Program-made: the position numbers and the translations under genes
Source: JADJYF01 sp965278995
GTDB taxonomy: Bacteria; Pseudomonadota; Gammaproteobacteria; Ga0077536
Direction of reading: 5' to 3'
Length of the DNA stretch: 64,000 bases
NCBI GenBank assembly: GCA_965278995.1
Contig: OZ257136.1
Coordinates: forward strand, 4,030,001 to 4,094,000
Notes under the pieces: generated by a model
Seen by the model: the letters and a program-made list of their open reading frames with translations, nothing else
Told to the model about the DNA's origin: nothing
Databases searched by the model: none
Shown here: positions 8,357 through 17,215 of the stretch, one piece after another
Layout: every line of letters starts with the position of its first letter
Position numbering within the stretch: position 1 is the stretch's first letter

Positions 8357-8980
8357 TTAGGTTGCGAGTTCTAAATCTCGCCCGGCGCCTCTACAAAATG
8401 TCTGGATAATGGGTACGGACATAACGCACGAGAGAAAAAGGACTATTGGTGGTGGTAGTGGGACCGTAGCTGATTGAAGTCGATCGATACCAAAAATACG
8501 ATCATTCAATTCGACCGGGGATAAATCATGGGTGAAATCGATACGATCAAAGAGAACACCAAAGAAGCCGTAAAAGATGGGAGTATCGTACCCTCCACCT
8601 ACTGTTTCGAACGATTCGACAGTCGTCCCGTCCAGCGAAATTGTCAAGCGCGTCGCAACCGTATCCCGAATATTCATCGCAATAGAAGCCATCGGGGTGC
8701 TAAAGATTATGGCTGAATGGATGTCTGAGATGGGTGAAATAAGACTGCGGATCCCGGTACCGCCGAAAATACTTGGACCCAGATGGAATTCGCTAAAACC
8801 CACACCGGCGTAATAATCACCCGGAGGAAGGTCGATGCCTAGCGCTGCAATCGCGTCAGCAAAATCGGTGTCTAAAGTCAGAGCACCCGAAAGCCCTGAA
8901 CCTCCGCTAAAACTAGCTGAGACGCTTATGCTGGACCACGCAATAAGCATGACGAAAGCCCATATGCGCAATTCGTTCAT
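8357..8980 (-). CDS. Secreted protein with VPLPA-CTERM-like sorting tail
   Basis: 207 residues. A signal peptide (FVMLIAWSSISVSA, cleavage near residue 22) is followed by a Gly-rich region (FSGGSGLSGALTLDTDF) and a beta-rich body. The C-terminus has VPLPPPIVLFLSCVMSV, then a basic tail (CRGAGR), the layout of PEP-CTERM/VPLPA-CTERM exosortase-type sorting signals, though with changes from consensus. If functional it would be anchored, processed and exported in a host with exosortase. Stop codon is the TAA of the attC8 core. Function of the body unknown. Confidence 0.78.
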   Translation of the reverse strand: MNELRIWAFVMLIAWSSISVSASFSGGSGLSGALTLDTDFADAIAALGIDLPPGDYYAGVGFSEFHLGPSIFGGTGIRSLISPISDIHSAIIFSTPMASIAMNIRDTVATRLTISLDGTTVESFETVGGGYDTPIFYGFFGVLFDRIDFTHDLSPVELNDRIFGIDRLQSATVPLPPPIVLFLSCVMSVPIIQTFCRGAGRDLELAT

Positions 8981-9079
8981 CTCAAATTCTCCTTCATCAT
9001 TTTATGTCGTCTCACAACTTCTCCACTAGGATAAGCGAACAGCCGGCCATCACTTAGTAAACGACTGTGAGATCTCGCA

Positions 9080-9148
9080 ACCTAACGTGCCGATGAGCGG
9101 CGTTGGAGCGCGTAGCGCGGAAACGTCCGCTCAATTGGCTGGTTAGGC
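9080..9148 (-). other. attC9
   Basis: Class 1 with CTCAATTGG in the right arm; cores ACCTAAC and GTTAGGC. Confidence 0.94.
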
Positions 9149-9639
9149 GTTGCATCGAAATGGTGAACCACCGATATTGGACGAAGCGCAATTACGCCAG
9201 CGCTTGTTCGGGAATGCTGCTTCAAATAGAAGTAGACCACTACAGTTGTTCTCTACTACGACGCCCAGACGAGCATAGCTGCAGATTGCGACTGACACCA
9301 TACTTGCCGATAGGGCTGACGCTTCTCAAATAGTGGCCTACGAATGCGCCACAGATAGTGATTTAGGGAATGGTGTGTCTCTGCTTCGCGCGGTATCGGA
9401 CGAAGCCGCTCGCGAGGCGCGCAACTACACGGCTTACCGATCCGACGAACGATCTCGCCTCGCCAACCGCCAAGAGAACCCGCGCGAAAGACCAGCCTCA
9501 ATTTATTCCGATTAGCGGCCGCAGGGTGCCTTTAGCATTCGCCATGGCAAGGTTCCGACAGCGCTCGAACAGATGTTGCATTGTTCGTCTCTCACGCCTC
9601 AATCAAGAGCTAAGTCGCGCCTCTCGATCTTAAAGCGAC
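9149..9639 (-). repeat. Gene-less cassette, family B, frame-disrupted copy
   Basis: The conserved minus-strand frame of other family B copies is broken here (only 9256-9501 remains open, in another frame). Confidence 0.85.
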
Positions 9640-9708
9640 GCCTAACGTGCTGATGAGCGGCGCCGGAGTGCGCAGCACGTAGGCGTCCGCTCCATTGGCT
9701 GGTTATGT
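9640..9708 (-). other. attC10
   Basis: Class 5; cores GCCTAAC and the rare GTTATGT, matched by ACATAAC at the other end of its cassette. Confidence 0.95.
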
Positions 9709-9729
9709 GTAACCATCGAGTCCCAAAGC

Positions 9730-10044
9730 TTACTCTTCTTCAAAATACGGCTCTCCGGTCGGGAAATAGAGATCGTACTTCGTGCTAAGGCGCCTTAAGG
9801 TCGGCTCAACGTTGGTTGCCAATTGTAGTGCCTGCAGGAGATCGGCACCGTACACTTCATCTAAGTATCCATCGTTCAGTCCGACAATCTCCACGCAGCA
9901 CGCAGCAGTGCCGTCAGAGATCTCAAATTGCACGGAGCCCGGCTTGACGATGTAGGGCCGGCCGATGCGAATGATTAATTCTTGTCGAGTAGTACTGCCC
10001 TTTTCGGTGTAAAGGAGCCTTCTCTCTGCAATCCATTCGCTCAT
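9730..10044 (-). CDS. Small DUF6968-like protein
   Basis: 104 residues, acidic C-terminus (GEPYFEEE). The pattern RIGRPYIVKPGSVQFEI, then GTAACCVEIVGL and YGADLLQALQLA resembles the DUF6968 family, small proteins of unknown role; I assign this from memory of the pattern, so it is tentative. No signal peptide or membrane segment. The cassette has the best matched ends seen here (TTATGTGTAAC and GTTACACATAA), confirming an intact unit. Confidence 0.75.
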   Translation of the reverse strand: MSEWIAERRLLYTEKGSTTRQELIIRIGRPYIVKPGSVQFEISDGTAACCVEIVGLNDGYLDEVYGADLLQALQLATNVEPTLRRLSTKYDLYFPTGEPYFEEE

Positions 10045-10066
10045 ACGCAGTAATTCACGCAGTTAC

Positions 10067-10135
10067 ACATAACGTGCCGTTGAGCGGCGTTGGAGTGCGT
10101 AGCACGGAAACGTCCGCTCGATTGGCTTGTTAGAG
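10067..10135 (-). other. attC11, hybrid stem
   Basis: Class 3 left arm (GTTGAGCGG) with class 1 right arm (CTCGATTGG). Confidence 0.93.
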
Positions 10136-10504
10136 CACGCTTTCTTCATGGCCGTTACCACCTTCTCGGCTACTCCGGAATGCCCGTTCTTTAATTACGC
10201 CATTCGATACAGCAGATCCCTGCGCTCGGTGCCGGTGCTGAAATGTAGCGCAGTATTCTTACAAAGCACCAACACTCGCGCCATGGACTTGTAGCTCTGC
10301 CACCGCACTAGCCCGACCTCTAGCCCACAACGCACCTGTGCTCGTGCCTAAGACTATAGGGACCGGCAACAACGGCTAGCCGACCTCTATTCTTCCGATT
10401 GCGGCGTGCGGGACCAACTCGGCGCCAGCACCTGACCATACCGTTTCAAGAAGCAAATAATCTCAAGAGCCTGAATAGTGCCACGAGCTATTGTTCTTCG
10501 CGTG
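10136..10504 (-). repeat. Gene-less cassette, family C
   Basis: Almost identical to the copy at 60.3 kb. Family C bodies have ends GAGCACGC/GCGTGCTC and contain AATGTAGCGCAGTATTCTT. Confidence 0.9.
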
Positions 10505-10573
10505 CTCTAACGCGCCGATGAGCGGCGCTGAAGTGCGCAGCACGAAAGCGTCCGCTCCATTGGCTGGTTAGGC
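10505..10573 (-). other. attC12
   Basis: Class 5; cores CTCTAAC and GTTAGGC. Confidence 0.95.
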
Positions 10574-10589
10574 GTCGCCTACCCTGGCA

Positions 10590-10802
10590 CTACGCCACGA
10601 GTTCGATGTATTCGACTTTGCTTGTAGGCTCTGGAATTGCGAGGCCATCCTCTCGCATTCCTTCAATATGAAAGGCGATGGCCTCTCGAATCTCGGATTC
10701 AACTTCTTGTATCGTGAAGCCTGTCGCTATGCATCCCGGGAGGTCAGGCACATAGGCCGAATAGTTGCCCTCGGCCTTCTCGATTACTACGGCGTACTTC
10801 AT
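10590..10802 (-). CDS. hicB: HicB-type antitoxin
   Basis: 70 residues from ATG 10802 (a GTG at 10814 would add four). It has the HicB pattern: MKYAVVIEKAEGNYSAYVPD, then LPGCIATG and an IREAIAFHIEGMREDG helix. HicB neutralises HicA and usually autoregulates; this short form has no obvious C-terminal DNA-binding domain. Second gene of a two-gene cassette, starting beside the hicA stop. Confidence 0.9.
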   Translation of the reverse strand: MKYAVVIEKAEGNYSAYVPDLPGCIATGFTIQEVESEIREAIAFHIEGMREDGLAIPEPTSKVEYIELVA

Positions 10803-10813
10803 CTTGAACCTCA

Positions 10814-10999
10814 CTACTTCAGACCGGCCTGCTTGAGGATACTGTTTTGCGTGCCAGGGGCCAAATCATCGCTTGGCTTACCCGGAACTGTCACCCGCCC
10901 CGGCTTGGACGCGTGCTTAAACTGGCGATGGCTACCCTTCTGAGCGACCTGGAACCAGCCATCTTGCTCTAGGAATTGAAGGATCTGGGCGACTTTCAT
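10814..10999 (-). CDS. hicA: HicA mRNA-interferase toxin
   Basis: 61 residues from ATG 10999. The dsRBD-like HicA fold is indicated by ILQFLEQDGWFQVAQKGSHR, where the GSHR His is the catalytic one, then QFKHASKPGRVTVPGKPSDD and a C-terminal SILKQAGL helix. HicA toxins cleave mRNA. A GTG at 11014 is an alternative start. It precedes hicB, the usual order, and runs in the array direction. Confidence 0.92.
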   Translation of the reverse strand: MKVAQILQFLEQDGWFQVAQKGSHRQFKHASKPGRVTVPGKPSDDLAPGTQNSILKQAGLK

Positions 11000-11054
11000 G
11001 TCTTCAGCATACACGGACTGAAGTCATGATAACTGCAGGGGCTTTTCAAGCGCC

Positions 11055-11123
11055 GCCTAACGTGCCGATGAGCGGCGTTGGAGTGCGAAGCACGGAAACG
11101 TCCGCTCGATTGGCTTGTTAGAG
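11055..11123 (-). other. attC13
   Basis: Class 1; cores GCCTAAC and GTTAGAG. Confidence 0.95.
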
Positions 11124-11445
11124 CACGCTTTTATTTCAGCGCATACTACCTTCTCGGCATTGCAGGAACGCCTGCTCAATATTGCTTTACACACCAGACT
11201 TCGCCTGTCCCTTTCGTAAAAATACTGAGCCATGAGACTGAATGTAGCTCATTCTTTCAACAACGCACCTATGCTCGCGCCAAGAACATAATGCTCTGTC
11301 GCACCTGCCGGCCGCCCTCTACCTTATCCAGCGCAGGCTTACTGATTTAGCTCGGCACGGGCAACTGCTCCTATAAATGCCTGTTTAGAATATTTGCTTA
11401 AACGCAAATTGCACCACGAGCATTCTGAACTTTGTTCTTCGCGTG
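11124..11445 (-). repeat. Gene-less cassette, family D
   Basis: Identical, as far as I can see, to the copy at 13237-13558. Family D shares its ends and several internal blocks with family C. Confidence 0.92.
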
Positions 11446-11514
11446 CTCTAACGTGCCGTTCAGCGGCGTTGGAGTGCGAAGCACGGAAACGTCCGCTCGA
11501 TTGGCTGGTTAGGC
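11446..11514 (-). other. attC14, hybrid stem
   Basis: Class 2 left arm with class 1 right arm, same type of hybrid as attC5. Confidence 0.93.
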
Positions 11515-11657
11515 GTCACGTGTAGCCCACGTGTTCTCGGTAATGATATTGAATGCCCTTGCCCTCTCAAATGCGCTGCGACCATGAGATTTGGTAAAAC
11601 TTCTAAACAACAGTTAACTGAGCCCATATGTCACCACAAGTTGCTGAGATAGGTAAT

Positions 11658-11966
11658 TCAACGGCCATGGCTTACACGCAGAATAACGCCGGTTTGTTGG
11701 GCAATTGCGGCTTTAGCGACACCCCCAACCTCACCAGTCGGCGAAGAGCCTTGGACATACCAAATACCGTCACTCAACTTCGCCTCATATGGTTTTTGCT
11801 TCTCGATATTTGATGCACCATAAATCGGTTCCCATGCGGCTACGGCTATTCGAATAGCAACCTCAACGGTCAGAACGGGACCTTCCTTTGGCACAATGTT
11901 ATGTACTTGTGCGAGAGCCAAGCCGACCGTGCAACTCAGCAGTGAGCCAACCAGAAAGCGTTTCAT
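11658..11966 (-). CDS. Secreted NTF2-fold immunity-like (YbbC/YhhH-type) protein
   Basis: 102 residues. Signal peptide FLVGSLLSCTVGLALAQ, then the family pattern VEVAIRIAVAAWEPIYGASN, KQKPYEAKLSDGIWYVQGS, GGVAKAAIAQQTGVILRVSHG. This is the NTF2-fold family found as immunity proteins to polymorphic toxins and as the E. coli YhhH type. It would act outside the cytoplasm. The 143 bp between its stop and attC14 hold nothing I can identify. Confidence 0.82.
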   Translation of the reverse strand: MKRFLVGSLLSCTVGLALAQVHNIVPKEGPVLTVEVAIRIAVAAWEPIYGASNIEKQKPYEAKLSDGIWYVQGSSPTGEVGGVAKAAIAQQTGVILRVSHGR

Positions 11967-11971
11967 CTGAC

Positions 11972-12040
11972 GCCTAACGTGCCGTTCAGCGGCGCCGGAG
12001 TGCGAAGCACGGAGGCGTCCGCTGCAACGGCTGGTTAGGC
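11972..12040 (-). other. attC15
   Basis: Class 2. Confidence 0.95.
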
Positions 12041-12356
12041 CACACTTCTAATTTTTGAAATGGAGCTAGCACCGCGCTTCCCTTTAGCCACAATACCTTT
12101 TGCTCATTGGACATGACGGCCTCGACGCTGCAGGCCTATGCGAACCGACGAACTCTACATGTAGCTCATTATTCCTATCGCCGGCCGACAATTGAACCAA
12201 TAGGTTTAGATAGATACTCGGCTGTCGTTTTACGATGGACTTTCCTCATCTTTCACTGACCTTTCGGCTAGCTGTGGAGCAAAGCCCCGGCATGGGCTTT
12301 CTTGCCCCGTAATCGCCAGCGCTCGTTGTGCCGATAGATTTCAAATGCTTCGTGTG
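12041..12356 (-). repeat. Gene-less cassette, family A
   Basis: Same subtype as 2250-2565. Confidence 0.9.
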
Positions 12357-12425
12357 GCCTAACGTGCCGTTCAGCGGCGCCGGAGTGCGAAGCACGGAGG
12401 CGTCCGCTGCAACGGCTGGTTAGGC
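12357..12425 (-). other. attC16
   Basis: Class 2. Confidence 0.95.
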
Positions 12426-12740
12426 CACACTTCCTGGTTTTGAAATGGAATCAGCACGGCGCTTCCCTTTAGCCACAATACCTTCTGCTCATTGGCCATA
12501 GAGGCCTCGACGCTGCAGACCTATACAAACCGATGAACTATAAATGTAGTTCATTATTCTTATCGCCAGCCGACAAATGAACCAGTAGGTTTAGATAGAT
12601 ACTCGGCCGCGGCCCTACGATGGCCTTCTTCATATTACGACCACCTTTCGGCTGGCTGCGCAGCATAGCCCCGGTTTAGGCTTTCTTGATCTGCAATCGC
12701 CGAGGCTCGTTGTGCCGATAGGTTTCAAAGCTTTCGTGTG
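12426..12740 (-). repeat. Gene-less cassette, family A
   Basis: Close to the copy at 60.7 kb (ATGTAGTTCATT variant in both). Confidence 0.9.
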
Positions 12741-12836
12741 GCCTAACGCGCCGATGAGCGGCACTTGCAAGGTGTGCCCTGGAGCGGCAGCGAAAGGGCG
12801 CAGCTTGCAAGTGTCCGCTCGATTGGCTTGTTAGAT
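12741..12836 (-). other. attC17, expanded stem (96 bp)
   Basis: Class 1 outer arms but a longer inner hairpin: GCACTTGCAAG pairs with GCTTGCAAGTGTC further in, and the loop GGAGCGGCAGCGAAAGG replaces the usual short centre. The only expanded member of the common type in this window. Confidence 0.88.
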
Positions 12837-13167
12837 GGCGCTTTCATGAGCCGCAGGCCTTTCCTTGATGTGCCGCCTATGTTGCCACAGGCCAGGTCGG
12901 GCTTGAGCTTATCAGGCGCCTCCATGAATTCAATCCAGTAGCTGGTTTAACCTGGGCCGCTGGCTCGGCGCCAACGACTGAACAATCAGCCAACTCACAC
13001 CTTGCCAATTGACGCCGCGGCTCGGGCGCGACGCAAATCGCCGGCGTGGCCAAAAGCCACAGGCGTCAATCGACTCGCGATTGCCTTGCCGTAAGCCACT
13101 AATCGCTTTGGCTTGCGGAGCCGGTACAGTGTTTTTATTGCCGTTGTTCCAAGAAACTTATCGCGCC
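12837..13167 (-). repeat. Gene-less cassette, family F
   Basis: Other F copies keep a 79-codon minus-strand frame starting ATGGCGCG at the cassette end; here that frame stops at the fourth codon (TAA), so it is either decayed or never coding. Confidence 0.85.
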
Positions 13168-13236
13168 ATCTAACGTGCCGATGAGCGGCGTTGGAGTGCG
13201 AAGCACGGAAACGTCCGCTCGATTGGCTTGTTAGAG
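13168..13236 (-). other. attC18
   Basis: Class 1; cores ATCTAAC and GTTAGAG. Confidence 0.95.
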
Positions 13237-13558
13237 CACGCTTTTATTTCAGCGCATACTACCTTCTCGGCATTGCAGGAACGCCTGCTCAATATTGCTT
13301 TACACACCAGACTTCGCCTGTCCCTTTCGTAAAAATACTGAGCCATGAGACTGAATGTAGCTCATTCTTTCAACAACGCACCTATGCTCGCGCCAAGAAC
13401 ATAATGCTCTGTCGCACCTGCCGGCCGCCCTCTACCTTATCCAGCGCAGGCTTACTGATTTAGCTCGGCACGGGCAACTGCTCCTATAAATGCCTGTTTA
13501 GAATATTTGCTTAAACGCAAATTGCACCACGAGCATTCTGAACTTTGTTCTTCGCGTG
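13237..13558 (-). repeat. Gene-less cassette, family D
   Basis: First member of a D-A-B trio that recurs at 38.6-39.9 kb. Confidence 0.92.
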
Positions 13559-13627
13559 CTCTAACGTGCCGTTCAGCGGCGCCGGAGTGCGAAGCACGGA
13601 GGCGTCCGCTGCAACGGCTGGTTAGGC
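13559..13627 (-). other. attC19
   Basis: Class 2. Confidence 0.95.
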
Positions 13628-13943
13628 CACACTTCTAATTTTTGAAATGGAGCTAGCACCGCGCTTCCCTTTAACCACAATACCTTTTGCTCATTGGACA
13701 TGACGTCCACGACGCTGCAGGCATATGCAAACCGATGAACTCTACATGTAGCCCTTTATTCTTACCGCCGGCCGACAATTGAACCAATAGGTTTAGATAG
13801 ATACTCGGCTGTCGTTTTACGATGGACTTTCCTCATCTTTCACTGACCTTTCGGCTAGCTGTGGAGCAAAGCACCGGCATGGGCTTTCTTGCCCCGTAAT
13901 CGCCGGCGCTCGTTGTGCCGATAGCTTTCAAAGCTTTCGTGGG
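13628..13943 (-). repeat. Gene-less cassette, family A
   Basis: Near-identical to the copies at 15.4 and 39.0 kb. Confidence 0.92.
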
Positions 13944-14012
13944 GCCTAACGTGCCGATGAGCGGCGTTGGAGCGCGAAGCGCGGAAACGTCCGCTCGATT
14001 GGCTTGTTGGGC
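13944..14012 (-). other. attC20
   Basis: Class 1; right core GTTGGGC matches GCCCAAC at the other end of its cassette. Confidence 0.95.
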
Positions 14013-14502
14013 GTTGCATCGATGTGGTCGGCCACCGAGATTGGTTGAAACTCAGTAACGCTAGCGCTTGTTCGGGGATGTAGCCCCAGATGCCAATTAG
14101 CCATTGCCGCTGTTCTTTAACGGTGCTTTGAACCGAGCATAGCTGCAGATTGCAACCGACACCATACATAGCCATTAGGCTGATATTTCACAAATAGCGG
14201 CCTACGAACGCGCCACTGGTTGTGGTTTCAGGATTGGCGTTACTCTGCTTCGCGCGGTATCGGACGAAGCCGCCCGCGAGGCGCACAACGACACGGCTGA
14301 CTGATCCGACGCGCGATCTCGCCTCGCCAACCGCCAAGAGAACCCGCGCGACAGAATAACTACTATGCATTTCGATCAGCGGCACCAAGATGCCTTTAGC
14401 ATTCGCTATGGCGAGGCTCCGACAGAGCTCGAGCAAATACCGGATTGCTCTACTCATGCGCCTCAGTTCGGATCTGAGTCGCGCCTGGGTTCTTGAAGCG
14501 AC
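14013..14502 (-). repeat. Gene-less cassette, family B
   Basis: Open minus frame 14188-14541 runs into attC21. Confidence 0.85.
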
Positions 14503-14571
14503 GCCCAACGTGCCGATGAGCGGCGTTGGAGTGCGAAGCACGGAAACGTCCGCTCGATTGGCTTGTTAGAG
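14503..14571 (-). other. attC21
   Basis: Class 1; cores GCCCAAC and GTTAGAG. Confidence 0.95.
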
Positions 14572-14930
14572 CACGCTTTCTTCATGGCCGTGACCACCTT
14601 CTCGGCTACCCCGGAACGCCGGTTCTTTAATTACGACATTCGCCACAGCAGCTCCGTGCGCTCGTGAAATGTAGCGCAGTATTCTTGCAAAGCACCAACA
14701 CTCGTACCATAGACCTGTAGCTCTGCCACGGCACTAGCCCGACCTCAAGCCCACAACTCACCAGTGCTCGTGCCTAAGACTATAGGGACCGGCAGCAACG
14801 GCTAGCCGACCTCTATTCTTCCGATCGCGGCGTAAGCGATCAACGCGGCGCCAGCAGCTGACCATATCGTTTCAAGGAGCAAATAATCTCAAGAGCCCGA
14901 ATAGCGCCACGAGCTATTGTTCTTCGCGTG
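14572..14930 (-). repeat. Gene-less cassette, family C
   Basis: Near-identical to the copies at 38.2 and 62.0 kb. Confidence 0.92.
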
Positions 14931-14999
14931 CTCTAACGTGCCGTTCAGCGGCGCTGGAGTGCGAAGCACGGAAGCGTCCGCTGCAACGGCTGGTTAGGC
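14931..14999 (-). other. attC22
   Basis: Class 2. Confidence 0.95.
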
Positions 15000-15314
15000 C
15001 ACACTTCCTGGATTTGAAATGGAATCAGCACGGCGCTTCCCTTTAGCCACAATACCTTCTGCTCATTGGCCATAGAGGCCTCGACGCTACAGACCTATAC
15101 AAACCGATGAACTATAAATGTAGCTCATTATTCTTATCGCCAGCCGACAAATGAACCAGTAGGTTTAGATAGATACTCGGCGGCGGTCCTACGATGGCCT
15201 TCTTCATATTACGACCACCTTTCGGCTGGCTGCGCAGCATAGCCCCGGTTTAGGCTTTCTTGATCTGCAATCGCCGAGGCTCGTTGTGCCGATAGGTTTC
15301 AAAGCTTTCGTGTG
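15000..15314 (-). repeat. Gene-less cassette, family A
   Basis: Same subtype as 3353-3667. Confidence 0.92.
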
Positions 15315-15383
15315 GCCTAACGTGCCGTTCAGCGGCGCCGGAGTGCGAAGCACGGAGGCGTCCGCTGCAACGGCTGGTTAGGC
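15315..15383 (-). other. attC23
   Basis: Class 2. Confidence 0.95.
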
Positions 15384-15699
15384 CACACTTCTAATTTTTG
15401 AAATGGAGCTAGCACCGCGCTTCCCTTTAACCACAATACCTTTTGCTCATTGGACATGACGTCCACGACGCTGCAGGCATATGCAAACCGATGAACTCTA
15501 CATGTAGCCCTTTATTCTTACCGCCGGCCGACAATTGAACCAATAGGTTTAGATAGATACTCGGCTGTCGTTTTACGATGGACTTTCCTCATCTTTCACT
15601 GACCTTTCGGCTAGCTGTGGAGCAAAGCACCGGCATGGGCTTTCTTGCCCCGTAATCGCCGGCGCTCGTTGTGCCGATAGCTTTCAAAGCTTTCGTGTG
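15384..15699 (-). repeat. Gene-less cassette, family A
   Basis: Same subtype as 13628-13943. Confidence 0.92.
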
Positions 15700-15768
15700 G
15701 CCTAACGCGCCGATGAGCGGCGCTGAAGTGCGAAGCACGGAAACGTCCGCTCGATTGGCTGGTTAGCT
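15700..15768 (-). other. attC24
   Basis: Class 1 with GCTGAAG in the left inner arm; right core GTTAGCT matches AGCTAAC of attC25. Confidence 0.94.
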
Positions 15769-15769
15769 T

Positions 15770-16321
15770 TCATATGCACTTTGCCGATTCCCTCGGGGTT
15801 TGAATGCATCTAGCGCTCGGTAGATCTGGAATGGTCGGTGCCAAGCTTTTCCCGGCTATTGTCCATTTCGCCCCGCTTGCCGGCCACCCACCAAATTCCG
15901 GGTCGTTGCACTGCAAAGTTGTACTACGTGTTACGGACTGCGAAGGATGCGCTGGCCCAAAGTTTTTGCATTCGCCTTCGAATTGCCCCCACCATGTTCT
16001 AGGCATAAGAATGTTCCCACTCCAAGTCGGGAGCGAATACAAATAGGAATCACCTTCAATTGTTCGAACTGCGAGCAGGCTTTTTCCTAAGTTTATTCGG
16101 AACCCTCCTCCGGGCAAATCGGTGCGGCTGCTTGTTTGAGTCGAGATAAACCGAAGCTCCCCAGGCTGAACTGACTCTGTTGCGTAGTCTCGAGCGAGCG
16201 CATGATTATGGATTGCTCGTGCGCTCGGGTTCAACGATTGGATGAAAGGGACAGACACTGCAAGGAGACCACCGACTGCGAGGCAGGATATGGCCAACGA
16301 GAGGCGCTGGCGTGTGTTCAT
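15770..16321 (-). CDS. Membrane-anchored or exported protein, unknown
   Basis: 183 residues. N-terminal signal-anchor (LSLAISCLAVGGLLAVSVPF), then a soluble part with FRINLGKSLLAVRTIEGDSY and four Cys in the C-terminal half (GECKNFG, TLQCNDPEF, SARCIQ, AKCI) that could form disulphides outside the membrane. No family recognised. The ATG is only a few bases from the attC25 core, leaving no room for a normal ribosome site of its own beyond GAAAG. Confidence 0.75.
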   Translation of the reverse strand: MNTRQRLSLAISCLAVGGLLAVSVPFIQSLNPSARAIHNHALARDYATESVQPGELRFISTQTSSRTDLPGGGFRINLGKSLLAVRTIEGDSYLYSLPTWSGNILMPRTWWGQFEGECKNFGPAHPSQSVTRSTTLQCNDPEFGGWPASGAKWTIAGKSLAPTIPDLPSARCIQTPRESAKCI

Positions 16322-16324
16322 GAA

Positions 16325-16393
16325 AGCTAACGTGCCGATGAGCGGCGTTGGAGCGCGTAGCGCGGAAACGTCCGCTCGATTGGCTTGTTAGGT
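16325..16393 (-). other. attC25
   Basis: Class 1; cores AGCTAAC and GTTAGGT. Confidence 0.95.
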
Positions 16394-16408
16394 GGCTGCT
16401 CTCACGCT

Positions 16409-17170
16409 CTATTGAGCAACCCAGCCGCCATCGACCGCCAGGGCATGGCCCGTGACGAAGGATGAGGCATCGGAGGACAACCATATAACCGCTTCCGCAA
16501 CTTCTTCCGGCGTTCCCACACGACCCATGGGCTCTGCCGCCGCGACGGCTTGCTCAAATTCTGGATTTCCTCCAGTGAGCCCATGGAGCATCGGGGTCTC
16601 AATTGCACCTGGGCAGACCACGTTGACGCGGATCCCAGATTTCGCGTATTCGATGGCAACCGCCCGTGTGAGCCCTACTACCCCATGTTTACTTGCACAT
16701 TGGGCCGGCCACGTCGCGATCCCAACCAAGCCCGATATAGACGCATTGTTCACGATAGACCCGTGGCCCTGTTTAAGCATGTACCGGAGTTCATGTTTCA
16801 TGCACAGCCACGTGCCCTTCAGGTTTACCGCCAACATTTTGTCCCAGTCCTCTTCGGTTTGGTCAGTCGTAGCCGAGGGCACCGGCTGGGCACCTGCATT
16901 GTTAAATGCATAATCTAGATTCCCGAATTCGCCAGTAATGGAAGCGATCAGTGCTTCGACCTGTGGTTCGGAGGTAACGTCAGTCTTAATAAACTTAGCC
17001 TTGCCACCGGTAGCACGGATTGATTCGATCGTCTTGGCGCTTTCGTGTTCTGAACGACTAGCTATAACCACAGTTGCACCGCGTGAGGCAAACATGATTG
17101 CCGTCGCTCTGCCTATCCCGGAACTGCCTCCCGTTACCAGGGCCGTTTTGCTTTTGAATTGGTCGATCAT
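16409..17170 (-). CDS. SDR-family protein lacking the catalytic tyrosine
   Basis: 253-residue classical short-chain dehydrogenase/reductase by fold: TGGSSGIG nucleotide loop (residues 13-20), NNAG (90-93), Ser144 in NNASISG, C-terminal VDGGW. In the YxxxK catalytic motif the Tyr is Gln157 (AQCASKHG, Lys161 kept), so normal oxidoreductase activity is doubtful; it may bind NAD(P) without turnover or have changed chemistry. At 762 bp it is large for a cassette here. The two ends of this cassette (TTAGGTGGC and, reversed, TTAGACGTA) do not match, unlike nearly all others, which suggests a rearranged unit. Confidence 0.9.
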   Translation of the reverse strand: MIDQFKSKTALVTGGSSGIGRATAIMFASRGATVVIASRSEHESAKTIESIRATGGKAKFIKTDVTSEPQVEALIASITGEFGNLDYAFNNAGAQPVPSATTDQTEEDWDKMLAVNLKGTWLCMKHELRYMLKQGHGSIVNNASISGLVGIATWPAQCASKHGVVGLTRAVAIEYAKSGIRVNVVCPGAIETPMLHGLTGGNPEFEQAVAAAEPMGRVGTPEEVAEAVIWLSSDASSFVTGHALAVDGGWVAQ

Positions 17171-17215
17171 ACGGCGCTCCTCGTTTTCATTGAGTTCTAT
17201 TCAGTTACGTCTAAC

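Larger units (their letters stand above)
6513..8362 (-). other. attC8, split by IS1182 copy 1
   Basis: The left core ACCTAAC (6513-6519) and the rest of a class 1 site (8301-8362) add up to exactly 69 bp when the element and one AAC are removed. Confidence 0.93.
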
